Assembly: GCA_017428055.1 (NCBI GenBank)
Contig: JAFRRN010000078.1
Coordinates: 1-64,000 of the forward strand
Length of the DNA stretch: 64,000 nucleotides
Direction: 5' to 3'
DNA from: Prevotella sp.
GTDB lineage: Bacteria > Bacteroidota > Bacteroidia > Bacteroidales > Bacteroidaceae
Position numbers and translations under genes: made by a program
Notes under the pieces: model-generated
The model's database searches: none
The model's input: the letters and a program-made list of their open reading frames with translations, nothing else
What the model was told of the DNA's origin: nothing
Shown: in pieces, positions 45,008 through 52,414 of the stretch
Layout of the letters: the number at the start of each line of letters is the position of its first letter
How positions within the stretch are numbered: position 1 is the first letter of the stretch

Positions 45008-45615
45008 TTTTTTGCTGGTTTAAATGTAAGCGTTGTGTTTCCCAACTTAATGATGTCGCCATCATTGAGGTAGAAGCTGCTTCCTACAGGCTGTTCTTTT
45101 CCATTGATAAGAACAGGATTAGTTGCATGTTCTACTGTCAGATGGAAGGTGTACCCCCTTGAAGTCTTATCTACATCTATATAAATGGATTTTGCGCTTG
45201 CGTATTCATCCTTGAGTGATAAATCGGATGGGTTGTCGTCATCTTTTCTTCCCACATAGTTCTTTCCTACACGAAGGATAAATTGCTTTCGCCCTGTAAG
45301 AGACCACCAAGTAAGTTTCGCGTTTGACTTACTACCCATCACCACTAATTTCTCTGTAGGTTTCTTAGGGTTGACACCTTTGATGATTATAGGGACATTA
45401 CATGTCTTATGCATAACCCTAAAGGTTATAGGCTCAACGGCTTTTACAAGCACAGGCTTCCCACATATAGGACACGTAACAACGTATTCCTTTTCTACAA
45501 TTGCTTGCTCTTTCACAGCATATACTCCCTTTTTGGAGGTCTGAATGACCTTACCAAGTTCAGGTATAGATGCAAGTTTCTTTTCCTCAATAGGAATATT
45601 CATTTTTGATTCCAT
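45004..45615 (-). CDS. FHA-domain protein with N-terminal zinc knuckle
   Basis: 203 aa. A CPICGKP zinc-knuckle half near residue 49 precedes a middle beta region. The FHA domain covers about 110-200 (FILRVGKNYVGRKDDDNPSDLSL, HATNPVLINGKEQP, FYLNDGDIIKLGNT), with the usual Arg and Asn positions for phosphothreonine binding. No membrane segment. It would read phospho-sites set by the kinase/PP2C pair to which it is translationally coupled. Start may be Met1 or Met5. Confidence 0.9.
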   Translation of the reverse strand: MESKMNIPIEEKKLASIPELGKVIQTSKKGVYAVKEQAIVEKEYVVTCPICGKPVLVKAVEPITFRVMHKTCNVPIIIKGVNPKKPTEKLVVMGSKSNAKLTWWSLTGRKQFILRVGKNYVGRKDDDNPSDLSLKDEYASAKSIYIDVDKTSRGYTFHLTVEHATNPVLINGKEQPVGSSFYLNDGDIIKLGNTTLTFKPAKK

Positions 45616-45639
45616 ATATGTTGTTTATAATGATGATAA

Positions 45640-45808
45640 TTACGCATCCAGTATGTCATCTTGAATCAAGTCGCTGTCATCCTCATCTTCATCTTCAATA
45701 TCATCTTCAGTGTCATCATCTATAAGCCGTTCATCCTCCCCACTTTCATCTTCCAACAACTGGGCAAGCAATTCCTCATCTGAAATTTCCTCGTCAACAG
45801 GGGGGGGG
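45640..45808 (-). other. Out-of-frame acidic tail and G9 homopolymer
   Basis: Nine G's (C9 on the coding strand) at 45800-45808 precede a frame that encodes a long acidic tail ending at the TAA at 45640-45642 (VDEEISDEELLAQLLED, then many D/E, LIQDDILDA). With ten C's this tail is joined to the upstream gene; with nine it is not. It reads as coding sequence displaced by one base. Confidence 0.7.
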
Positions 45809-46628
45809 TGGGAATTAACACACTATCTTCCTTTATTTCCTCATAAGTGGGTTTGTGAGTATCAATAATGTCTTTTGTTGGGTCATCGCCCTGGGGTTCA
45901 TCTTCATGGCGAACCAGATAACCACCCGTCTTTTCTACCATTGCTTCCAAGTCACTTGCCATCAAATTGCCCTCAGCTTCTCCCACATAATTCCCTTCCA
46001 TATCATAAACGTTGGTAAAAAAACCATCACCATCATCATCTGATAATAGGAACTGAGCCCCATCAGGGGTATGAATAGCAGCAACAAGCGTCTCAGACCC
46101 ATCTGCCCTATAAAGTGTGCCAATTTCATCCACGGAAATTATCGTAGGAATATCAAGATCATTGGGATCAACGGTTTGCTCCTCAATAATCTGTTGGGCA
46201 ATTAAATTGGGATCTACCTCATTTGGGTTATCTACTTTTGACTCTGGAGTGTCGGTTGGATGCTGTGTTTGGGTGTTATCAGCCTGATGAGTTTGAACTG
46301 TTGAGTCAGTTGGCTGAGGCTCAGTGATGTTCTCAACTCCTTGTGATTGTGTCTCTTGCACAGTCTGCTGGGTGTCCGTCTCATCAATCTGCTGATTCTC
46401 TTGAGATTCAGGCTTCTCCTCCAACTTATCTTCTGTTTGGGGGTCATCATTCTCATCTTTGGGTTTGTCTTGATGTCCATGATGTGAACCAACATAGTAT
46501 CCTGCACCACTATTGGCTGCTCCAAATGCGACAATCCCCGCAGCTGTCAAGATGGTGCGGGTATTGTTTCTTCCACCTTTCACATTGTTGCCATTGGCAT
46601 TTCCAATCTTAAATTTCTTGGTTTTCAT
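45720..46628 (-). CDS. Acidic membrane-associated protein, frame broken at a C9 tract
   Basis: 302 aa as read. A basic N-terminus (KTKKFKIGNANGNN) precedes one short membrane helix (TILTAAGIVAFGAANSGAG), a long Gln/Thr/Glu-rich disordered linker (residues 55-150), and a folded part with LLSDDDGDGFFTNVYDMEGNY resembling an EF-hand loop. At residue about 275 the reading frame leaves the acidic tail because the C tract is nine long; the last 25 residues look random. The intact protein would be about 328 aa. It has its own -7 element and starts the PP2C-kinase operon. Confidence 0.72.
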   Translation of the reverse strand: MKTKKFKIGNANGNNVKGGRNNTRTILTAAGIVAFGAANSGAGYYVGSHHGHQDKPKDENDDPQTEDKLEEKPESQENQQIDETDTQQTVQETQSQGVENITEPQPTDSTVQTHQADNTQTQHPTDTPESKVDNPNEVDPNLIAQQIIEEQTVDPNDLDIPTIISVDEIGTLYRADGSETLVAAIHTPDGAQFLLSDDDGDGFFTNVYDMEGNYVGEAEGNLMASDLEAMVEKTGGYLVRHEDEPQGDDPTKDIIDTHKPTYEEIKEDSVLIPTPPLLTRKFQMRNCLPSCWKMKVGRMNGL

Positions 46629-46655
46629 AATTCAAATAATTAATGTTTGACGTTG

Positions 46656-46663
46656 CAAATTTA
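46656..46663 (-). promoter_or_regulatory. -7 element before the acidic-protein/PP2C/kinase operon
   Basis: TAAATTTG on the minus strand, 27 nt before the ATG at 46628. It divides the island into two transcripts: LytTR-FHA-caspase and acidic protein to kinase. Confidence 0.45.
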
Positions 46664-46756
46664 CGCTATATTTTGATACCATCAGCATCCATTTAAGCAT
46701 ACTGGACAAAGGCATAGGGGTTCTTTTACCAATCATGGGGGTTCCATGACGAAGCC

Positions 46757-47476
46757 TTACCATCTTGTTATCACGGTATCATGAGAGGAACTTGGACCTA
46801 TCAATTGTGGATGCTGTTTCACGCTATAATTTTTTGTACGTGCCGTTACGTCATTATAGACATAGCGGAAGAGTTCCATGAGTGTTACCTGGCGGTCGTT
46901 ATTCTTGTCAGCCTTTCCTCGAAGCCCTTTCAACAAGGCTTGCGTATATAACCCATGACCTATCCAGTTATTTTCAGCAGAATATTCGTCTGCTCGTGAT
47001 GACATCATAAAGGTAATGCCCTTATGAACGTCAGCCCAGTAATACTCCATAGGATTTACGCTGCCAGACTTACATGCGTCAATGAAACAAAAAATTTCCT
47101 TTGTTTTTGCATTAGATAGTATTTTCATCAGGTCTTCATAGTAAAAACCCTGAAAGCCATATGTTATCATCCGACCTGTATCACCATGACCAGAAAAGAA
47201 GAAGATAATCTTATCTTCAGGCTTGGCGAGTTGGATAATAGCATTTAGCTTCTTTTCAATGTTGGAAATTGTCGCATAGCTACTTGTTAGGGTTGCAACT
47301 ATCATTTCTTGTTTGTCAAGGACCTTCTTTAATTGTTTGACATCCTTAGTCGTGTTCTGAAGATTCCAATCTTGAAAACCATAATTAGATACACCTGTCA
47401 AAAGAGCATACGTTTTTTGTGCGTTGATTCCCATGGAAATCAATGCCACAGCGAGTAAAAAAGATATACGTTTCAT
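46757..47476 (-). CDS. Secreted caspase-like peptidase (C14)
   Basis: 239 aa starting at MKRISFLLAVALISMGINAQ; the start at 47506 overlaps the FHA gene end and lacks sense. A signal peptide is followed by the caspase fold: GVSNYGF, then His97 in FFFSGHGD and Cys135 in CFIDACKSGS. S1-pocket-type residues follow in MMSSRADEYSAE. Secretion to the periplasm is unusual in a signalling cluster; it may be a proteolytic effector. One base separates it from the preceding FHA stop (TAATATG). Confidence 0.9.
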   Translation of the reverse strand: MKRISFLLAVALISMGINAQKTYALLTGVSNYGFQDWNLQNTTKDVKQLKKVLDKQEMIVATLTSSYATISNIEKKLNAIIQLAKPEDKIIFFFSGHGDTGRMITYGFQGFYYEDLMKILSNAKTKEIFCFIDACKSGSVNPMEYYWADVHKGITFMMSSRADEYSAENNWIGHGLYTQALLKGLRGKADKNNDRQVTLMELFRYVYNDVTARTKNYSVKQHPQLIGPSSSHDTVITRW

Positions 47477-47477
47477 A

Positions 47478-48176
47478 TTAGTTATGTTGAATGTTACATG
47501 TTCCACATCTCATTAATTCTATTTCAGGGTCTGTAAGTATATGGTTGCATTCTGGGTTAGGACATTGAGAAAAACACTTTTTCTTGGCTTTAACCAGTTT
47601 TTCCATCTCTTTCTTTTTTTCTTGAGGGTTATATAAAAATCTCATCATTCTCGTCACAATATTCATCAGCATCCCCCCCCCAATACCAGCCCCGAGGCTT
47701 ATGCCATTGCCCACTTCAAATTGTTTGCCTATACAATAGATTGCCACAGCTATCAGTATTGGTAGAGCTATCTCAAGAAAAAAAGATTTCAATTTGATTC
47801 TTCTTTCTCTCTTTTTCTCATAGGAAGATAATTCTTCCATCTTGTTGTGAATAAAATCAAAATCCTCATCAAAGTTTCCAAATTCTTTCACTTGTTTAGC
47901 ATAAAAGCAACATCCCGAGGTATCGCCCGCCCCCAATATAACGAATGTCATGGGGGTAATCCGACACTTGCCAGGCTGTTTTTTGTTTCCAATCAGCCTT
48001 AGCCTACCATCATCTTCACGAATAGATGTTCCGTTTGTAGACCAGCGGTCTTCTATCCACCAAATACCATAATCGTCAATGGTAATAACAGCATGTTTTC
48101 CACTCACAGCAACTTGTGTTTGCTTTAAATGAAATGGTTGATTTCCTTCTGTTCTACCCAATATGATTGTTTCCAT
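47478..48176 (-). CDS. FHA-domain membrane protein with C-terminal zinc ribbon
   Basis: 232 aa. The FHA domain (residues 1-95) has VSGKHAVI and RWSTNGTSI as its conserved core. A charged helix (residues 110-140) leads to one or two membrane helices (ALPILIAVAIYCIG and ISLGAGIGGGMLMNI), and a CPNPEC...CGTC zinc ribbon closes the protein. A run of nine C (nine G on the coding strand) at 47673-47681 codes for part of the GGG in the second hydrophobic segment; loss or gain of one base there would truncate the zinc ribbon. It overlaps the LytTR gene by 23 nt. Confidence 0.88.
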   Translation of the reverse strand: METIILGRTEGNQPFHLKQTQVAVSGKHAVITIDDYGIWWIEDRWSTNGTSIREDDGRLRLIGNKKQPGKCRITPMTFVILGAGDTSGCCFYAKQVKEFGNFDEDFDFIHNKMEELSSYEKKRERRIKLKSFFLEIALPILIAVAIYCIGKQFEVGNGISLGAGIGGGMLMNIVTRMMRFLYNPQEKKKEMEKLVKAKKKCFSQCPNPECNHILTDPEIELMRCGTCNIQHN

Positions 48177-48546
48177 CTTCTTTCTTTTCCTTTATTTTAA
48201 TACTCTTAGAAATAGCATTCTTATAAGATTTCAAAATGTTTTTAGGAATTGTCACTCTTATCTCATTTTTGTCATTGTCTGAAAGAACAAGAACTTGTTT
48301 CAAAACATCAACTTTCGTCAGATAAGAATGGTTTATGATAAAACTACGTCCAAGTCTAATGAAACGATTCTTGTCATTATAGGATTTTAATGTCACTTCA
48401 AGTTTAGATATTCCAGTCGTAAGGGTAACTTCTTTCTTCGTGATATAGACAACACGCGAATAGTTGCCATTAGCCTGTACGACAGCTATCATATCCGTCT
48501 CAATACAATTCAATTCATCCCGTGTATTAAAATACAATTTTGCCAT
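48154..48546 (-). CDS. LytTR-domain DNA-binding protein without receiver
   Basis: 130 aa consisting essentially of a LytTR domain (IAVVQANGNYSRVVY, FIRLGRSFIINHSYLTKVD, IRVTIPKNILKSYK) and a short Lys-rich tail. There is no response-regulator receiver domain, so its activity must be set otherwise, plausibly through the co-encoded FHA protein. First gene of the LytTR-FHA-caspase part. I see no clear -7 element; an A/T-rich leader precedes it. Confidence 0.88.
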   Translation of the reverse strand: MAKLYFNTRDELNCIETDMIAVVQANGNYSRVVYITKKEVTLTTGISKLEVTLKSYNDKNRFIRLGRSFIINHSYLTKVDVLKQVLVLSDNDKNEIRVTIPKNILKSYKNAISKSIKIKEKKEDGNNHIG

Positions 48547-48689
48547 ATATACTTATAAATATAGTTTCTTAAAGAAATACAAAATGCTTTAATCTACCAT
48601 TTCGCCCTTCTTTCAAATGAAATTATAACACTATTATTCTTGGAATCTCCAACAAGAAAATATTGGGTTTGATGGTTAAGGCTACAAAA

Positions 48690-49106
48690 CATAAAAAGCG
48701 TGAGACCCGTACTCGCTACTTATCTCACACTCCTGGCCTTCGAACTTGCCACCTCGTTTAGATAAGTAACTTCGAAGCCCACGCCGAATATGTATATATA
48801 ACCCTCTCACAGGAAAAACCCATAAATAAATTTGGGTTTCCAACGAAAGGGATGCGTATAAACACATCCCGAGGGCATCTACCATTGCAACATCTGCTAC
48901 GAGGTTTCCAAGTGTTCGAAGTTTGGAGTATAGCGATGAAGCGTTGAGTAAACGCCTTTCTACATCATGTAGTGATTTCTGCCTTTTCCCACCCATAACC
49001 CGCTTTGCTTTGGCAAAATGCCTCACTCGGCTCGGCGTAGGTTGTCTTTAACTGTGTGCTATGACGGACAAGTCCATCTTTACACATCACTCAAGACACA
49101 GAAATC
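48690..49106 (-). ncRNA. Candidate structured non-coding RNA, about 400 nt
   Basis: Framed by a promoter (49112-49141) and an intrinsic terminator (48691-48730). Several hairpins lie inside: GGGATGTG/CGCATCCC-type near 48857, AAACCCA/TGGGTTT near 48822, CTAC..GTAG near 48967. A stem CTTCGAA/TTCGAAG (48738-48777) encloses a loop strand GTTACTTATCT (48760-48770) that can pair with AGATAAGTAGC (48715-48725), a pseudoknot. The 114-aa frame across it is not protein-like. I could not match RNase P, tmRNA, SRP or 6S by eye. Confidence 0.55.
48691..48730 (-). terminator. Intrinsic terminator of the candidate RNA
   Basis: Minus-strand GTGTGAGA (48730-48723) pairs with TCTCACGC (48705-48698), one G-U, loop 17 nt, followed by TTTTTAT. 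The 3' arm of the pseudoknot overlaps the stem by 3 nt, so the two may compete. Confidence 0.75.
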
Positions 49107-49111
49107 GGCTA

Positions 49112-49141
49112 TAAAATTACAAAAAAAAGACATCCTACAAA
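49112..49141 (-). promoter_or_regulatory. Promoter of the candidate RNA
   Basis: TAATTTTA (49112-49119) with TTTG (49138-49141), spacer 18, on the minus strand. The last base of the -7 is off consensus. Confidence 0.45.
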
Positions 49142-49289
49142 CATATTTCATAGTTTTTTTCAACAAAACGATATGACAAACTGGTTTTTTAACTAGTTTT
49201 CCTGTTATTATCCTAATTCATTGCTATGACAATATGATACTGACATCTATAACCTAATAAAAAAAACATTTGGCGCAATCGGTAAAAAA

Positions 49290-49344
49290 GTTATTCTGCA
49301 AATCACACTTGAAATACCTTGTTTTCAAATTGTCGCAGAATAAC
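49290..49344. repeat. 10-bp inverted repeat
   Basis: GTTATTCTGC (49290-49299) and GCAGAATAAC (49335-49344) are exact complements with 35 nt between. It lies 41 nt beyond the stop of the leftward hydrolase gene and could act as a 3' end hairpin. No T run. The remainder of 49145-49384 is A/T-rich without a gene. Confidence 0.45.
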
Positions 49345-49384
49345 CTTGGAAGTTTGATTTGTGTAGATTTATGTTCCTAATGAT

Positions 49385-50611
49385 TCATGGACTCACTTCA
49401 CGAATCCACTCTGCGATGTCGTGAAGCACCTCCTCCGAGATGGTTTGCTCTATCTCGCCATATTCATCCACCGCTCCCGTCTTGCATGGTTGGAAGAGAT
49501 GGTTCAATTCGGGATATTCCTTGATCTTGCTTTTCTTATTCGGTGGCAGGAGGGAGCGTATCGTTGAGAGGTTGCTTTCCGTCAACACCTGAGAGTCCTT
49601 GCCGCCATTGAGTACCAAGGAGGGACAAGTGACGTGGGCGATGTCATCGGCAGGGTCGTAGTCAATGAAATAGTCGTACCAAGGATTAGTCTTTTGCATC
49701 ATCATCAGCAGCCGCATCTGCTTCACGGTCATGGTGGCAGGCTTCCCTTGTTGGCGAAGGATGAAGTTGGTCTGTTCCGTCACTATGCTATCGCCACGGA
49801 TGCCTGTCCCTGCCAGGGTTATGATGAAATCGGGCTTTTTCTCCTTGGCAAGCATGAAGGCGATAGTGCCTCCCTCGCTATGGCCCAACACCCCTACCCT
49901 ACTGAATTTGCGCATCCCCCTCAGGAAGGCTATCCCTGCGGCGGCATCATCCTTGAAGTTGACGGTGGTGGCACGTTGCACGTCGCCCTTCGAGCCCCCC
50001 ATCCCCCTGTCGTCATAGCGCAATGTGGCGATGCCCTGCCGTGCCAAGTAGTCGGCGATGACGGCAAAGGGCTTATGGTCGAACAATTCCTCGTCGCGGT
50101 TTTGCAACCCACTACCCGATACCATCAGCACGACGGGAACCTTTTTCTTGCCCTCATAACCCACTGGCCATGTCAGCGTACCTGCCAGCGTCGCGGTATC
50201 TTTCTCGTTGACGAATGTCACTTCCTCCGTCTTATAAGGATAGGGCGGCTTGGGTGTCTGAGGACGTTGGCGTACCATCTCGCCCCGTTCCATCACCAAG
50301 GGCAAGCGGTAGCCCATCTGCGTGAACGTACCCGACAGCTTCCCATCTGCCACCCGTCCCTCGTAACTGCCGCCAATCGTGGGGAAACTCACATTCACCG
50401 AGTCGTCCGTAATAGTGTTCACCTGTGCCTCGATGCCCTTTGCCCCTTGGTTGGGTGAGTCCATCGTGCATTTATTCCCGTCCACATGCAACACCAAGGG
50501 TATCTTCCTGACACCCAAATCCAAGTCTCCATGCCAAGTGCCTTGCACTCCCTGCGCCCCTGCCATCATAGGTAAGAGGGTCGCTATCAATAAGAAAAAG
50601 CTCTTTTTCAT
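49385..50611 (-). CDS. Secreted alpha/beta hydrolase (S33/serine aminopeptidase-like)
   Basis: 408 aa starting at MKKSFFLLIATLLPMMAGAQ, a clear signal peptide; the upstream Met at 50632 adds a non-signal stretch. An N-terminal beta domain (residues 22-130) precedes the hydrolase domain, with SGSGLQNRDEE, RYDDRGMGGS and the nucleophile elbow GHSEGG (Ser near residue 240). Catalytic His is likely in LNHLFQPC near the end. An esterase or peptidase acting in the periplasm is expected. Single gene; the promoter was not found. Confidence 0.88.
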   Translation of the reverse strand: MKKSFFLLIATLLPMMAGAQGVQGTWHGDLDLGVRKIPLVLHVDGNKCTMDSPNQGAKGIEAQVNTITDDSVNVSFPTIGGSYEGRVADGKLSGTFTQMGYRLPLVMERGEMVRQRPQTPKPPYPYKTEEVTFVNEKDTATLAGTLTWPVGYEGKKKVPVVLMVSGSGLQNRDEELFDHKPFAVIADYLARQGIATLRYDDRGMGGSKGDVQRATTVNFKDDAAAGIAFLRGMRKFSRVGVLGHSEGGTIAFMLAKEKKPDFIITLAGTGIRGDSIVTEQTNFILRQQGKPATMTVKQMRLLMMMQKTNPWYDYFIDYDPADDIAHVTCPSLVLNGGKDSQVLTESNLSTIRSLLPPNKKSKIKEYPELNHLFQPCKTGAVDEYGEIEQTISEEVLHDIAEWIREVSP

Positions 50612-50768
50612 ACGAATCAAATTGAATAGCAAAAGTATCTAATTGTTTTAGATGTATCATCATTTGCAGCATATTATTAACATAAATTAAACGCCCATAT
50701 ACCCCCATCTCCCATGAAGAAATATACTGACATGCCAAATATGGCATGATTTTGGCAAGAAAATTGGC

Positions 50769-51914
50769 ATGAACATGAAGAATGCCATCATCATCTGTGC
50801 CACGCTTGCCTTTGTCACACTCACCGTCTACGACCTCATGCTGCTGTCAGGCCATATCCCCACCACCAAGAACATAGGAGAGGGGCGCACGTGGCACGGC
50901 CTCGTGCGCTGGGGCACGCCCATCGGCGAGGGCGAGGTGCATTGTGCCAACGGCAATATCTACAGAGGCAAATGGCAGGACGGCGGCATCCGCAAGGGTC
51001 ATCTCACCACGTCGAAATACAAATACGACGGCAAATTCCAAGACTGGAAACTCCATGGTTTCGGCATTGCACGGTACAAGAACGGACATACCTACATCGG
51101 CCACTGGCGTGAGAACCACAAGGAGGGCCTCGGACGCTATGAGTACAACAACGCCGAGGGGCATGTCTCTTTCGGTGTATGGAAGGAAGGCATCCTCCCG
51201 ATCGACACGACGCAGATGGCATACCATACCGCCGACAAGGTGTATGGCATCGACGCGTCGCGCTACCAGGGCATCATCAACTGGGAAAACCTGTTTTTCC
51301 AAGCCGACAAATGGGGCAAGGTGCCAAGCAAGGAGCCCAATCCCAATTTCCTCCTGCCCGTCTGCTTCGCCATCATGAAGGCAACCGAGGGAGCCAATTA
51401 CCATGACCCCACCTATCTTTACAACAGCGAGAACGCCCGGAGGTGCGGCATCGCCGTCGGTGCCTACCACTTCCTGAGCAGCAAGAGCGCCGCCGAGGAA
51501 CAGGCGCAGAACTTCATCGACCATGCCAAATTGACACGTGGCGACCTCCCACCCGTGCTCGACATCGAGGTACACGACAGCATCATGCGGCGCGAGGGCG
51601 ACCGCGTCTGCCAGTTGGCACTCGACTGGTTGGGCATCATCGAGCGGCATTACCATGTCCGACCCATCATCTACACCTACCACAACTTCCGCAACCGCTA
51701 CATAGACGCGCGGTTCGCCCGCTACGACACGTGGATAGCCCACTATGCCATCCCCCAACCCAAGGTGGAAGAGTGGCGGTTGTGGCAGTTTACCATCGCC
51801 CCGCACATCGGCGGACATGACAGCCACATCGACCTCGATATGTTCAACGGCAACTATCGGCAGTTCAAACACTATGTCAATACCAACGGCATCAAGGAAG
51901 CCGGCGGCAGGTGA
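50769..51914 (+). CDS. MORN-repeat and GH25 lysozyme fusion
   Basis: 381 aa. An N-terminal signal or anchor (IIICATLAFVTLTVYDLMLL) precedes four MORN repeats at about residues 45-140 (GEVHCANGNIYRGKWQDGG, YKNGHTYIGHWRENHKEGLG). A GH25 lysozyme domain follows from about 158 (YGIDASRYQGIINWENL) with VLDIEVHDS carrying the catalytic Asp/Glu, and ending DLDMFNG. It cuts peptidoglycan. MORN repeats fused to a lysozyme are unusual and may fix it to a membrane or partner protein. ATG at 50769 or 50775. Confidence 0.92.
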   Translation: MNMKNAIIICATLAFVTLTVYDLMLLSGHIPTTKNIGEGRTWHGLVRWGTPIGEGEVHCANGNIYRGKWQDGGIRKGHLTTSKYKYDGKFQDWKLHGFGIARYKNGHTYIGHWRENHKEGLGRYEYNNAEGHVSFGVWKEGILPIDTTQMAYHTADKVYGIDASRYQGIINWENLFFQADKWGKVPSKEPNPNFLLPVCFAIMKATEGANYHDPTYLYNSENARRCGIAVGAYHFLSSKSAAEEQAQNFIDHAKLTRGDLPPVLDIEVHDSIMRREGDRVCQLALDWLGIIERHYHVRPIIYTYHNFRNRYIDARFARYDTWIAHYAIPQPKVEEWRLWQFTIAPHIGGHDSHIDLDMFNGNYRQFKHYVNTNGIKEAGGR

Positions 51915-52026
51915 CCCTTCCCATTTTGTCAAATATTATTCACGAACAGGGCGCAAATGCAGCCCTGTTTTCCCAACAAATCGTCCGTCGGTCGAAAATA
52001 CGCCCGTTTTTCGCCCTTTTGCAAGT

Positions 52027-52154
52027 CGTTGACTGTCAACGAAATAGCAAACGAAGGCATTTCCCACTCGCCACAAATGCCCCATTTTAACACTTTTTCT
52101 GATACCTTCGCGCCCTGTAAATGCCCCATTTGCGAGCGACGGATGCGGCATCCG
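52027..52154. repeat. Cluster of short palindromes and repeated AAATGCCCCATTT
   Basis: CGTTGAC-T-GTCAACG (52027-52041) and CGGATGC-G-GCATCCG (52140-52154) are perfect palindromes with 1-nt centres. AAATGCCCCATTT is present twice, near 52075 and 52119, on the same strand. The region 51915-52388 holds no convincing gene; small frames there are rejected. Similar clusters lie at 3861 and 34205. Confidence 0.6.
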
Positions 52155-52388
52155 CGACCGATAAATGCCACACAAAAAATGTTAAAGGCATAAATCCACC
52201 CCAAACAAGGCATGGACATCTCCCTCATTAACATGCCTTAACTACTCTTTCGAGCATTTTTCCCGACGGCGTTTTGTCAAGATATTTCACCATCAAAAAC
52301 GACGCTTCCACGTGGGAAACAAAAGGGAAACTATGGCCAAAGTGCAAGGTTTTTATTTTGAATATGTCTGTTATTCAGTTTTTTTTCC

Positions 52389-52396
52389 TAATTTTG
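52389..52396 (+). promoter_or_regulatory. -7 element of the Rid-family gene
   Basis: TAATTTTG, 18 nt before the ATG at 52415; it supports that start over the upstream 52274. Confidence 0.5.
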
Positions 52397-52414
52397 CAGC
52401 AAATTAAAAACGAC

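Noticed and set aside
36308-48546. Type VI secretion regulation locus
   Set aside because: Kinase, PP2C and FHA genes fit, but no Tss, Hcp, VgrG or ClpV-like gene is in the window.
48682-49026. 114-aa open frame on the minus strand across the candidate RNA
   Set aside because: The frame overlaps several hairpins and the terminator, has no start context, and its composition is not protein-like; a structured RNA fits better.
50847-51932. 361-aa antisense frame over the MORN-lysozyme gene
   Set aside because: Shadow of the GH25 gene; no recognisable domain.
52274-52414. Upstream extension of the Rid-family gene
   Set aside because: It contains the -7 element at 52389 and has no family similarity.
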